DNA from: Rhizopus sp. PT2906
Taxonomy: Eukaryota > Mucoromycota > Mucoromycetes > Mucorales > Rhizopodaceae
NCBI GenBank assembly: GCA_025529335.1
Contig: JAMYHX010000334.1
Location: forward strand, 1 to 47,826
DNA: 47,826 nt
Direction: 5' to 3'
Shown here: piece after piece, positions 11,831 through 22,965 of the stretch
Numbering within the stretch: the stretch's first letter is position 1
How the letters are laid out: every line of letters starts with the position of its first letter
The notes under the pieces: model-generated
Told to the model about the DNA's origin: nothing
Seen by the model: the letters and a program-made list of their open reading frames with translations, nothing else
The model's database searches: none
Program-made: the position numbers and the translations under genes

Positions 11831-13188
11831 TCAAGATGGCAATTTCTCATTGTCTTTGGAAGCATCCATGTAACTTTGGCTTGATGCAGATGTAACGGTG
11901 ATCGCTGATTTTGGAAATGCCTTTGCATAAGAGTAAACAATACCAGCGACGAATCCTACATCCAGTTAAAAGTTATTAATTGTCCCTTTTTCTTTTTTGT
12001 TTGTTTGTATTATTACCCATAAAGATGGCAGTTACATTGCCAAAGGTTGCCTTGTCTCCAAAAAAGACAATACCAGAAATAGCGATAGGTAATTTATTCA
12101 GTGATCCTACCATTGAATAGGTTGTAGAAGATGTCGTACGGACACACCAGGCAGATGCATAAGACATGCCAAATGCTGATACTCCCGAGAATATCATTGC
12201 CCAAATACGTGCCTGGCGTTCTTCAGGAGGACTATCATATACCGTCACTATTTTGTTTATACATTCATGTACCTTTTTACTTACAAATTAAATTCCAAGT
12301 TTTCAATAGACCAGTTTTCCAATAATAAGCTAGGTAACAGCAAGAGTGGGATAGATAAAAGATTGTTATAATAAACGGTATCAAAATCTTTGAAATTGGT
12401 CAACTTGATACGCTTGCGCATATAAAGTACAAAGGCTGCTGACGATAAGCAATTGACTGCCATCCAAAAGTAACCAACAATGATCTTGGCCTCTGCCAAG
12501 GTAACATTGAGCACTGAATCAAGAGCATCAAACACGTCATTCCAACCAGCAATAACAGATGACAATGTCTAGACCAAATAATGTCAAAACAAACGTATAT
12601 ACTATTGACCTAACTTACCATGAGTGCAAAAGAGAGCATCATCAAAGAAGAAACGCTTCCACCGAACCAAAGGACCTCACCATAAGCGATCAGGATAATA
12701 GTCAAGTTTTTAAATATAGTATATACAGGAATAGGCAAGTACTGCAATGCTTTTGAACCCGTATAAATCATGGCAACCAAGAAGATGACAATTGGGTACC
12801 ATTTCTTTGCTTCTTCATGATTATATTCGCGGAATTTGATCAAGTTTAAAAACTTGAATGCTTGAAGAAACAAAATAGTGACAATGCTCTGACATATTTG
12901 TATTAGCTTCCTTTTCTTTTAATATTTAACATCACTTACCTGCACAGTTAGCAAGAGAAAGACCATATTAAAATCACCACTGACCACGTACTTGTTGGTC
13001 ACTGTCATGACGATACTCGCGACACAATAGCTAAAGATAGGTAAGCCTGCCTTTATAGCTGGAGACACCGAGGATACTTTGTTAGAAGCAACAACTGAAC
13101 TTTGGTTGTTATTAGGGTGCTCTAAAAGATTGTCTGTGTTGACAGTCAGGGTAATACTCTGTCCTTTTTCTTGTCTGACAAAGCCCAT
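11831..13188 (-). CDS. VRG4: GDP-mannose transporter, Golgi (VRG4/GMT1)
   Basis: Five exons: 13188-12940, 12888-12619, 12568-12285, 12231-12017 and 11955-11831, giving 380 aa with about ten membrane segments. It exchanges GDP-mannose for GMP across the Golgi membrane for mannan and glycoprotein synthesis. Diagnostic blocks are MTVTNKYVVSG, the YYNN motif (FYNN in yeast Vrg4), AWCVRTTSSTTYSMVG, and GSLNKLP in place of the usual GALNK substrate motif. The fourth exon starts at 12231 (NFPPEERQA), because the nearer AG at 12248-12249 brings a stop in frame. It is divergent from the acyl-CoA ligase. Confidence 0.93.
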
Positions 13189-13777
13189 ATGATTGAAAAC
13201 AAAAGAAGAAAAAAAAAGGGAGAGAAAGGAAAGCTTGGAATGTGAACGATTTGCATCCTATCTTCTGTTTTTATAGGACATGTTCCCTTCATATTGTTGT
13301 CTTTGGACCCTGCTTGTTTATATCAAACATACCAGAGACGAAAGTAATAATTTCCATATAAAGACAGTAACTTAAAGAGAGTCTCTTGTAAACTAACCAA
13401 TCGTATCAGGTTGAAAGAAATCGGACCGCTTATGAGGAAAAGCGCGGAATTTAAACAGATCAATGAGGCAATACAAAATGCATCAAGGGACAATGTCTCA
13501 GGGCATTGTCAAGGTTTAAACATGTATAAGAAACCGATTTTTCTACTTTGAATACCCAGTTTATGCAAGTGAAGGGAGAATCGATCGTCTTGTAAACCCC
13601 GTTATATTTATTTATTTTCAGGTCCCAAGTAACTGAATGAATGGCGGGAAAAAATACAACCCTTTTTTTTTAGCAGATTACTAAAATTTTTCCCACTCCA
13701 CGCTGGCCATCGGCATAAAAGCCTTCTGACATGCTATAATTTTTTTTCTTCTTCTTGTCACTTTATTTATATATTTG
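13189..13777. promoter_or_regulatory. Divergent intergenic region, GDP-mannose transporter / acyl-CoA ligase
   Basis: 589 bp between two divergent starts, with AT-rich runs and a pyrimidine tract (about 13738-13762) just before the ligase start. No named element can be supported. Confidence 0.4.
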
Positions 13778-15632
13778 ATGGTTATTTATAAATCCACCTT
13801 TCCTGAAGTTTCACTTCCTAATGTCGATATCTTTTCATTTGTTTTCAATAACAATGAATTCAACCAAAACAAAGACTTGAATTCACCCTTATTTATTGAT
13901 GGAGAATCAGGAAAGAGTCTTAGTTGGAAGCAGGTCAAAGAGCAATCCGCTTTACTGGCTAGAGGTTGGAAGGAGAACGTAGGCTTAAAGCAAGACGATA
14001 CTGTCGCTGTATTTGCTCCAAATCAATATGATCATGCTGTCCTTTACTTTTCTTTACTCGCAACCAAGTGTACAATCACCCCAGGGTAAAGACTGACATG
14101 TTCACTTTTCATCATATATTTATTTATTTTTTTGTAGAAATCCCGCTTATACAGAACCTGAATTTGAGCATCAGATTCGGAATTCAAAGGCAACAGCACT
14201 TGTAACTGTCCCTGCTCTGCTCCCTATACTTCTCAAGGTCTGCGATAAAATAGGTCTTGCTCGAAACAGGGTGTTTTTGTTTGGCGACAAAGAGGTTGAA
14301 GGATGTCGTCCATTCAAATCAATTGCTGGAACAAAGCCCATCGAGACACCCATTCAAGGCGTTGACCCTAATAACGATGTTGCATTCATATGTTATTCAA
14401 GTGGAACAACAGGCCTCGCAAAAGGTGTCATGTTGACACACAAGAACTTTATTTCACAAACCCTCCTTTACATTGCCAGTGATCAAACCGAAATACAAAA
14501 TGACTGTGTCCTTGGCTTTTTACCCTTTTATCATATCTATGGCTTGAACAGCTTGATCATCACAACCTCTTACAAGCTCATTCCTACTGTGGTCATGCCT
14601 CGGTACGATATTGAACTCATGTGTCAATTGATTCAAAAGTATAAGGTAAAGACCGCGGTCATTGTTCCTCCTGTGGCTATTCATCTTGCCAAAGCTCCTG
14701 TTGTTAGCAAGTATGACTTGAGTTCTATTGAACGTTTGGGCTGTGGTGCTGCGCCATTAGGTAAGGAGCATATTGACGCTTTAAAGAAGCGTATTCCTGT
14801 TACAGTGAAACAAGGGTAAGTTTATATAAAGGAGAGGGGGTAATAATAAGAATTCTAACATGATATTTTAACAGATACGGTATGACCGAAACAACCTCTG
14901 GTGTTATCCTTCAAACTACAGACCATTGTTCACCAGGTAAGATGAAAATTCCTTTGTGTGTGTGTGTGTGTTGACAATACGCATCAGGATCTATTGGTAT
15001 CTTGGCCCCAAATATTGAATGTAAGATTGTTGATGAAAATGGCAAAGGTAAGTCTTTTTCAAGCGTGGATTGAGCCTGTTTATAAAACATTTGTTTTAGA
15101 ACTTGGTGATGACCAAGAAGGCGAACTTTTATTCCGTGGTCCTTCCATCATGAAGGGTTATCTGGATAACCCCAAAGCAAATGCAGAAACCTTCACTGCA
15201 GATGGTTGGATGCGTACAGGTGACATTGGTAAATTCGATTCAAAGACTCAGGAGTTCTACATTGTGGATCGTATTAAGGAGCTGATCAAGTACAAGGGAT
15301 ACCAAGTCGCTCCTGCAGAACTAGAAGCTGTTATCATGGGTATGGACATCGTAGCTGACTGCTGTGTGGTTGGTGTCTACGACGATAGCCAGGCAACTGA
15401 GCTTCCTCGTGCTTATGTCGTCCTTCAGCCTGGTGTTGAACGCAACGAAAAGACAGGAGCCTTGATCGAGGCGTTCGTTGCAAAGAGCGTTACTAATCAT
15501 AAGAAGTTGCGTGGAGGTGTTCGATTTATTGATGCTGTTCCGAAGAGTCCTAGTGGAAAGATCCTTAGACGACAAGTGAGAGAATGGGTCAAGAAGGAAC
15601 AACAAGAAACTACGGCAAGGGCTCGTTTGTAA
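13778..15632 (+). CDS. 4-coumarate:CoA ligase-like acyl-CoA synthetase, probably peroxisomal
   Basis: Five exons: 13778-14085, 14138-14815, 14875-14936, 14988-15047 and 15100-15632, giving 546 aa. It belongs to the ANL (AMP-binding) superfamily, which activates a carboxylic acid with ATP and transfers it to CoA. Motifs in order: YSSGTTGLAKGVMLTHKN (P-loop), GYGMTETTSG, GWMRTGDIG, KELIKYKGYQVAPAELE (hinge and C-terminal lid) and PKSPSGKILRR with the catalytic lysine. The C-terminus is ARL, a good PTS1 peroxisomal signal. Fungal proteins of this type often act on medium-chain or aromatic acids; the substrate is not fixed by sequence. An upstream TTG is in frame, but the ATG at 13778 is the natural start. 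Confidence 0.93.
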
Positions 15633-16283
15633 AAATAAAAAAAAAAAGGCGTTGTACTCTTTATCTTGCATGCTTTTTATACATAAAAGAGTTTATAAAA
15701 GCCATTTTTGTTTATTTTACTTTATCTTTTGTGTCTTTGTGTATTAGTAGTTTACTCATGGTTACCACATAGACCATAGACTCTCTATTTTTTTTAACTC
15801 ATATGACAATATATCAACAGCATTTGCATGTAGATTCCTTCTCTCTCTCTCTATAAAGCTCTCTTTTGAATCTCTTGTTTATGCACTTCTTTCTTTTTCA
15901 ATGAACAGTTTGCTTTGATTGTAGTAGACTTATTAGACATACTAAACAGAGCTACATGTGCTATATAACCAAGGCTTCATGATCTTCGACTATGAAAGAA
16001 AGCCAAGAGCAACAGTAGAAACGATAGTGATAGTGTACGCTTATTAAATATGATAGTTTTCCGTTTGAAAGAGCACTCTCCTATAAAGCAAACATATGTT
16101 TCTATTTCATGCAATTGTAAACACTCAATGGTTATGGAGGATACGTCATGCTTGGAGTTGGTTCAAAAGATAGACAAGGTAAATGGGGACAATGTATATC
16201 AACTGGTCTGGTAAGAAGAAACAGCCATTTTACCCCTCTTAACATGTAATAACTCCTGTTTCTACTAGTGACCATTCAAGAAT
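15633..16283. other. Intergenic
   Basis: 3' flank of the acyl-CoA ligase. It contains a (CT)n stretch near 15838-15852 and no recognisable gene. Confidence 0.45.
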
Positions 16284-16631
16284 TAAAAAGACCATCACCA
16301 GTTAAACACCTTCGACGGAAAGGCTACAACCTTTGACCGCGAAGAATTCCTCGTCTATCCTGAGCAACAAATTGCTTTCAAATACTGTTTTACGCCTTAT
16401 TCAACGGTCAAAATGAATAAAGAAGGGGCCATACGAGATGAGTATATTCAGTCAAAAACAGGACGTGATCTTATAAGGCCGTGTTGTCTGTATTTGAATA
16501 TGATTTGTCACATGGAAAGGATAAACTGGATCAAAAAAAACCTCCCATTTTGCATAATAAATATAACCTTTTTCCAATTCCGTCTTTTTTTTTTTAGCAA
16601 AAGCGTGCGACATGAAACTGCAAACGTATAA
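16284..16631 (+). pseudogene. Orphan frame with a PARP-like C-terminal motif
   Basis: An open frame of about 115 codons follows a possible TAG acceptor near 16267. It contains FDREEFLVYPEQQIAFKY (around 16347-16400). This resembles the last strand of PARP catalytic domains, where the pattern is N-E-[YF]-[IL]-V-Y, then Q-[IV] and K-Y. No upstream exons with the NAD-binding H-Y-E residues were found, and the second half looks like non-coding AT-rich sequence. I read it as a fragment or decayed gene. A chance match is possible. Confidence 0.25.
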
Positions 16632-16796
16632 TCTATAGGCGAGCTCTTTACCCCTTTTAGATACGCATGACGTTTTTCCACATACATCAATTAAAAAGAC
16701 AGCCAATAAGTGATGGCTGGCAAAACCTTTGTTCCGAAAGAAATCACTGATATTTAATTTTATTTTTGATCTCTTTTGACATTGTTTCTTCTTCTT

Positions 16797-19700
16797 ATGG
16801 ATGACATAGAATTATCAAATCAATCCACCCGACACACTGAAAATATACAAGATAGAAGTGTGCATGGGATGATTCCCGAGGCTTCAAAGACATCGGTCTT
16901 GGATAGACTAAAGTCAATTATACCACCACTGCCTCTGTTAAGACCTATGTTAAAAGGAAGCTTAGCTATCTTGATCGCCTTGATATTTGTATTTGTTGAT
17001 AGGTTGAGGAATGCATTTGGACAAGGCGTCATTTTGGTGCCAATTGGAACTATACTCAACTTTCCATTTAGACCTGTTGGTAAGGAGTGGACATAAAAGT
17101 AAAAATAATATTTAGTGACATGTGTGTTCTTTTATTGTAGGGTCCGCATTAGAAGTAAGTTTGGAAATAAAGGTATAGGATTTGATAATTAATAAAGGCT
17201 AGATTTCGATACAAAGTTTGTTTATTTCTCTTGTTGGATCAGCATGGAGCATTTTAGGTGAAGCAGAAAAAGAAACAAAGAAAAAAAAAAAGAGAAAAAA
17301 GAACTAATAGATCATCCGTTAGCTATGTATTTGGCAAATCTTGCTCGCGATCCGACCATAAATTCACCTGTTCAACCTAATTCAAGTGCCATTTTGGCTA
17401 TTTTCTTACTGATCTCTGTATTTGCCATCACTTATCTTCGTGTTAAAAATCAGCAAGGTAAAGTAAATGTATGTTACAAGATGATTTTAATGCCCTTCTG
17501 TTTTTATTGTAGCATTTCTTGCAAGCATCTTTGGTAGTATAATCCTTGTGGTAAGTTGAGATGAAGAACATTTTGGATGCCATTGTATTAAACATGTTTA
17601 TAGTTTTCCATTACTCAAGCATCTGTCACATCAGGCTTTCAACCTGTGATAATTGTAAGTCCAAAAAATAAAGTCTCAGAAAAGAACAAAAAAACTAATC
17701 TGTTTTGATAGTATACATTTTTAAAACCTGTCGCCATGTCTACAGCCATTGCACTTGCTGTCAATCTGTTGATATGGCCAGATGATAGTATGACAAAGTT
17801 CATGCTTATGTTTACGAAATCACTGAAAGAATATAACGAATTCTTTGAAGAACATGCGCATAATTTTTTGACATTAGCCACAAGTGCATCTACAACAACA
17901 CTGCCTAGCCTTCATACTCGACTTCAGGGAACTATTTTGGCACTCATTGACAGTAAACGAGAGGTTCAACGTGGGATCATGTGGAGTCGACTATCGCAAA
18001 AGGACGCAAGCACGTTGACACGAATCATAAAGCAGATGCGTACACCACTTTACGGCATTGGTCTCAGCTTGTTGAGCAAATCTGATCTTTTAAACAAGGG
18101 CGAGTTGGGTTCGAATGGGGATGAAGAGAAGGACACGTTTGTTCAAACGCTTGCTGATATGAAAAAACTCAGTCAAGAGCTCACGGATACTTGTATCGAA
18201 GCGCTCTCAGAGTGTAGTGCTCGATTAATCAAGTTTGGTGACCAGCCAAGGACGTTAAAGAGTACCTTGCTGTGGCCATTTCCTCGGATCTTCTTATGGA
18301 ACCGATCAGAACTGAAGGTACCATCCAATGACTCTGGACTGAAGGAACGCCTAGACAGACTGGTGGATCGATACGAACTCGAGATGAAGCATGGAACACT
18401 CTCGTTTATAAATTCAAAGACAGATGTACAGAACCACTTCAACAGTCTATTCCAAATAATCTATCTCTTTCAGTTCAACCTGATCTCTCACGCCAGGAAC
18501 TTACAGGAACTACTCGCATTCGTTCAAAACCTCGAATCGACACGAACCAAAAAACAACTATGGTTTCCTCGTATCGGATTACGTAAATGGCTATCCAAGA
18601 CTCAACGCGTGGATGCTACCCTGGGCGGCTTGACTGTGAACAATGTGACAAGCCAAAACGACATGACATTGTCACGCACCATGACGGCGCCAAACGAACT
18701 GGAGCGACAGGAAGATCTGGGGCTTTTAGGACAGAAGAACAAGGCAGGCAAAGTGACGTATCCGCGTGATCCGGATGTGAATCCACCTGAGACGGCTTTC
18801 GAAAAGTTCTTTTACAGCTTGTATCAGATTATCTTGTGGGCTCAAACTGTCGAGACTGGTTTTGCGATCAAGACGGCAAGTGGGTTTGTTCTCTTATCTT
18901 TACCTGCGTTTTTGCCTCAGAGTGCTTCCTGGTTCTTTGCCTGGCGAGGGCAGTGGGCTACAGTGACGCTGATGATGTGGATGTCGCCTCTGGCAGGCAT
19001 GTTTCTGTTTGGGTAAGTGATAACACTCTTTTTTTAGCAAGATAACTCATGTGATGTAGAACCGTGCTAAGAGTTATTGGTACTGTCGCAGGAGGTGTCC
19101 TGGGTATTATTGTTTGGGAAATTACGCGCGGAAATCCGTATGGTCTTGCAGTCCTGATGTTTATATTGATGATACCACTGTATTATTTATTCTTTACCAA
19201 CAAGATGCTGTCTCCTTTGGTTATTATGATTCAAGTTACTTGTATCTTGGTCGTTTGTTACGAGTATCAGTATGTTACGAGCGGAGTTGCGGTATATGAT
19301 TCAGCCGAAGTGGTGGCAGGCAAGGTAAGTAGATTTCAGGAGGAGTTAGATGCCCCACTCATTTTTTGTATCCTTTATATGTATAGCGTATGCTATTGGT
19401 CAGCATAGGTGTTGCAGCAGCAGCCATCTTGTCTATCCTTCCCAAACCTGTGACGGGTCGAGTAGAGCTACGCAAACGGATATCTCTGACACTTCATGAC
19501 ATTAGTAAGCTGTACGGCATACTTGTTGGAGACATCATTTCCAACTACGACAACCGTATCGAGCAAACTCCGCGATTGAACAAGTCACTACGGAAACTGT
19601 TTTTAGATATTCGACGACAGGTTGCAGATGCAAGAAGCCACCTTCAGTTATCAAAACTAGAGCCACCATTAAGAGGCAAGTTTCCGTATGAGACATATGC

Positions 19701-20174
19701 TGTACTTGTAGAAAAGGTAGACAATATGGCAGACTTACTGATCGGAATGGCTTATGCTGTAAAATCAATTGATCGATCATGGCAGAGAAATCTTGTGAGC
19801 GCGATGCGAGATGAACGCACAGAATATGTAAAGATTTAACGACAACAACAATGAATTGTATACTCATCCCTTTTTTTTGTTAGATGGCCTTTATCATGGG
19901 ACTCATGAAACTCCTTTCTGCAACAATGGCATCTAAAATAGCACTACCGCCATTCATCGTGTCACCTAATGACATACGGGATCGATTTGGAAAACGACTG
20001 GCGTCTGAGATTGTTCAATGTCCAGGACGTCTGGATAATGCTACGTTCCCCAACTATTGTGCATTTACAATGAACGCCATCTATTTCGTGAATGAACTGT
20101 CGGTCGTCTTAGACTGCATCAAGCAACTTGTGGGTGTAGAAGACCCAGAGCAGTGGATAGTTTTACATTCCTAA
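16797..20174 (+). CDS. Aromatic acid exporter/DUF2421-type (FUSC-like) membrane protein
   Basis: Ten exons: 16797-17079, 17141-17154, 17203-17257, 17323-17457, 17513-17550, 17604-17654, 17712-19012, 19060-19324, 19387-19827 and 19884-20174, giving 957 aa. It has two blocks of membrane segments (residues ~50-210 and ~610-740) separated by a long polar middle region, plus a soluble C-terminal domain. This is the layout of the fungal ArAE_2 N-terminal, FUSC_2 and DUF2421 family (brefeldin A-sensitivity-related proteins). Its transport role is inferred from bacterial FUSC/AaeB exporters and is unproved in fungi. Exon 2 is a 14-nt microexon. The junction at 17257/17323 uses a GTGAAG donor and is the least certain. 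The stop lies 112 bp before the next gene on the same strand. Confidence 0.85.
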
Positions 20175-20286
20175 TAAATCTGATCATAATAATGCCCTTT
20201 TCAAAGGCCGACCTTTTTCCCTTTTTTTTTCTCTGGTTGACTCAGCCCATTATAATAATAAAGAAAAGAAACAAGATAATCACGCA

Positions 20287-21100
20287 ATGTACACATTACT
20301 TCATGGACTTTATAATTATCTTACGAGAAAAGAAGAGTTTTATGTGCTAATTATTGGGCTTGATAACGCTGGAAAGACGGTACGTAGATAATAAAAAGTA
20401 TATATACATATATAAACTAAATATATAAACAAATATAGACTTTGTTAGAACGTATAAAGTCCATCTATTTAGGAGTATCAGGGTTAGCACCAGATAAGAT
20501 TGCGCCTACTGTTGGTTTAAATAGTAATAATAACTAGAGAAATATATAGTGAATATCTAATTTATAAATATTTTTGTCCTAGTTGGTCGAATAGATATTC
20601 AGTCTTCAAGAATTAATTTTTGGGATTTAGGAGGACAGAGAGAGCTTCAACCGATATGGGAGAGATACTATGCTGAATGTCACGCCATTGTATTCGTTGT
20701 AGATTCTACAGATCCAAAAAGATTAGAAGAGTGTAGAGATACTTTTGGTATTTGATCCTAAAAATGGGAACGAGCATATGATCTCACATTGAAATATAGA
20801 AACAATGATTACCAATGATGCAATCGAAGGTGTTCCTATTTTGATGCTGGCTAATAAACAAGATATTCAAGGTGCATTACGCGTAGAAGAAATAAAGGAA
20901 GTCTTTAATAAAATAGCAGTCAAATTGGGAGCAAGAGATTCCAGAGTGTTACCTGTGAGTGCGCTTGAAGGGTAAGTAGTAACATGATCACGGTGACTTT
21001 ATCTCATATTATGTATAGTCATGGTGTAGAAGAGGCTATTGACTGGCTAATACTACGATTACAAAGAAATAAAATCAATCGACCTCCTGTCTTTCGTTAA
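20287..21100 (+). CDS. ARFRP1: ARF-related small GTPase (ARFRP1 / yeast ARL3)
   Basis: Five exons: 20287-20379, 20439-20523, 20583-20747, 20800-20971 and 21019-21100, giving 198 aa (human ARFRP1 has 201). G1 is GLDNAGKT, switch I TVGLN, G3 WDLGGQ, G4 NKQD and G5 SAL. The start MYTLLHGLYNYL and the end NRPPVFR match ARFRP1. There is no Gly2 for myristoylation; the family is anchored at the trans-Golgi through an acetylated N-terminus, which fits Met-Tyr. It recruits ARL1 and GRIP-domain golgins. Confidence 0.94.
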
Positions 21101-21310
21101 AAGAGTGAGGTTAACATTTCCGACACGTGGATACATAAAATAGGACGACTTCAAAATAACGCCTGATCACAAGTTCTATTGTATGGTAGCAAAAGGAAAT
21201 TTGTTTTGAATAGGAAAAAGGGGAAAGGAACACAAAAATAGCGTAACGTATGGCAACAATTGAATAAATCTATAAAAGCAGCCTGTCCTTTTGGAACTCT
21301 TTGTTTCTCT
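21101..21310. other. Intergenic spacer before the GAPDH leader
   Basis: Between ARFRP1 and the repeat-rich GAPDH upstream region; presumably GAPDH core promoter. A possible TATA-like TATAAAAG lies at about 21270. Confidence 0.4.
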
Positions 21311-21489
21311 AGTTTACGAACTTTTTTTCTTTTTTCTTGTTTTTATATTCAAGAAAAAACCCCCCTTATAACAAACTACTCTCTAAGCGCTTTTACGTTT
21401 TTAACGAACTTTTTAACGACCCCTTTTTTTTTTTCTGTTAACGAAACTTTTTTTTAACGAACTTCACGAACTTTAACGATATTATAAAC
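21311..21489 (+). promoter_or_regulatory. GAPDH leader with repeated ACGAAC/TAACGA units
   Basis: Within 180 bp before the start codon the core (TA)ACGAAC or TAACGA occurs about seven times, separated by T-runs: near 21315, 21402, 21414, 21438, 21456, 21465 and 21474. The pattern is far above background for this AT-rich DNA. It probably acts as a DNA or 5'UTR element of this highly expressed gene; its function is inference. Confidence 0.5.
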
Positions 21490-22669
21490 ATGCCTATCAA
21501 CGCTGGTATTAACGGATTTGGTCGTATTGGCCGTATTGTCTTACGTGCATCTCTTGATAACCCTAATGTTAACGTGGTTGCAATTAACGATCCATTCATT
21601 GACCTCGATTACATGGTAATGTATAATGATGATACAATGGGAAAAAAAAACTCATCCATATGTTTAGGTCTACATGTTTAAGTACGACTCGACCCATGGC
21701 CGATTCAAAGGCACGGTTGAGAAAAAGGATGGGAAACTGGTTGTGAACGGACAAGCCATCTCTGTCCACACTGAACGCGATCCCTCTCAGATCCCTTGGG
21801 CACAAGACGGTGCTGATTATGTGGTTGAATCCACGGGTGTTTTTACTACCAAGGAAGCTGCCTCGGCTCATCTCAAAGGTGGGGCGAAGAAAGTGATCAT
21901 ATCTGCTCCTTCGGCGGATGCACCCATGTTCGTATGTGGTGTCAACCTGGACAAGTACTCGTCTGACATGACTGTGATTTCAAATGCGTCTTGTACAACC
22001 AACTGTCTGGCTCCCTTGGCAAAGGTCATTCATGATAACTATGGTATTCTCGAAGGCCTGATGACGACGGTGCACGCAACAACTGCTACTCAAAAGACAG
22101 TCGATGGTCCTTCCAACAAGGACTGGAGAGGTGGGCGTGGCGCAGGTGCGAATATCATTCCATCTTCTACTGGTGCTGCCAAAGCGGTGGGTAAGGTCAT
22201 TCCCGAGTTAAACGGCAAATTGACTGGTATGGCGTTCAGAGTGCCTACTCCGGATGTCTCCGTAGTCGATTTAACTGTGCGACTTGAAAAGGTAAAACAA
22301 TACTTAGGGGCAAAGCGTTTCACATAACTAAAATGATGTATATTAGCCTGCCTCCTATGATGAAATCAAGGCAGTCATCAAGAAAGCGTCTGAAGAAGGG
22401 CCTCTCAAGGGCATTCTTGGCTATACTGATGATCAAGTGGTCAGTACAGATTTCCTAAGTGACACTCATTCATCTGTTTTCGACGCTAAAGCCGGTATTC
22501 AATTATCACCAACGTTTGTGAAACTCATCTCGTGGTATGATAATGAATATGGTTACAGGTAACGCGCTAAATACACAATAATTTTGTTTGGGGTTATACT
22601 CATTTTATTTATAGTACGAGAGTGGTGGATCTGATAGCTCATATTGCAAAAGTAGATGGCGCGTTATAA
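21490..22669 (+). CDS. gpdA: Glyceraldehyde-3-phosphate dehydrogenase
   Basis: Four exons: 21490-21615, 21668-22291, 22347-22558 and 22615-22669, giving 338 aa. It is the phosphorylating NAD-dependent glycolytic enzyme. The Rossmann start is INGFGRIGR. The nucleophile in SNASCTTNCLAP is C151 and the catalytic base in TTVHATTATQ is H178. The C-terminal SWYDNEYGYS is typical. Length and motifs are complete. A 180-bp leader with repeated ACGAAC units precedes it. It is convergent with the SLH1-like helicase; their stops are 296 bp apart, a stretch of poly-A and poly-T. Confidence 0.97.
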
Positions 22670-22965
22670 TCCTTTCCTATCCAAAAAAAAAAGTTCTATC
22701 CCAAACTCAAAAAAAAAGTTGACGAAAAAAAAAAAATAAGCCAAAAAAAAACAACACAAAATACCCTTTTCCCCCCTTTACTTTCCTTTGTCAAATCCCC
22801 TCCGTTTTTTTTATTATTTTCCTCCTCAATCCATCTTTTTTATATATGATTTTTTGTATGTTGTAAATTTAATATGTTAATCTATATGTGATCACATTGT
22901 GTATATGCAAAATAAAATTGAATTCTAGAATTTAAACTTTTATATAACGTTACACTTTTGTTATT

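Noticed and set aside
12232..12248. Acceptor at 12249-12248 for the fourth exon of the GDP-mannose transporter
   Set aside because: It brings an in-frame stop within a few codons; the acceptor at 12233-12232 restores the conserved NFPPEERQ sequence.
18105..18120. tRNA B-box-like GGTTCGAAT
   Set aside because: It lies in the coding exon of the DUF2421-type gene, with no A-box or cloverleaf around it.
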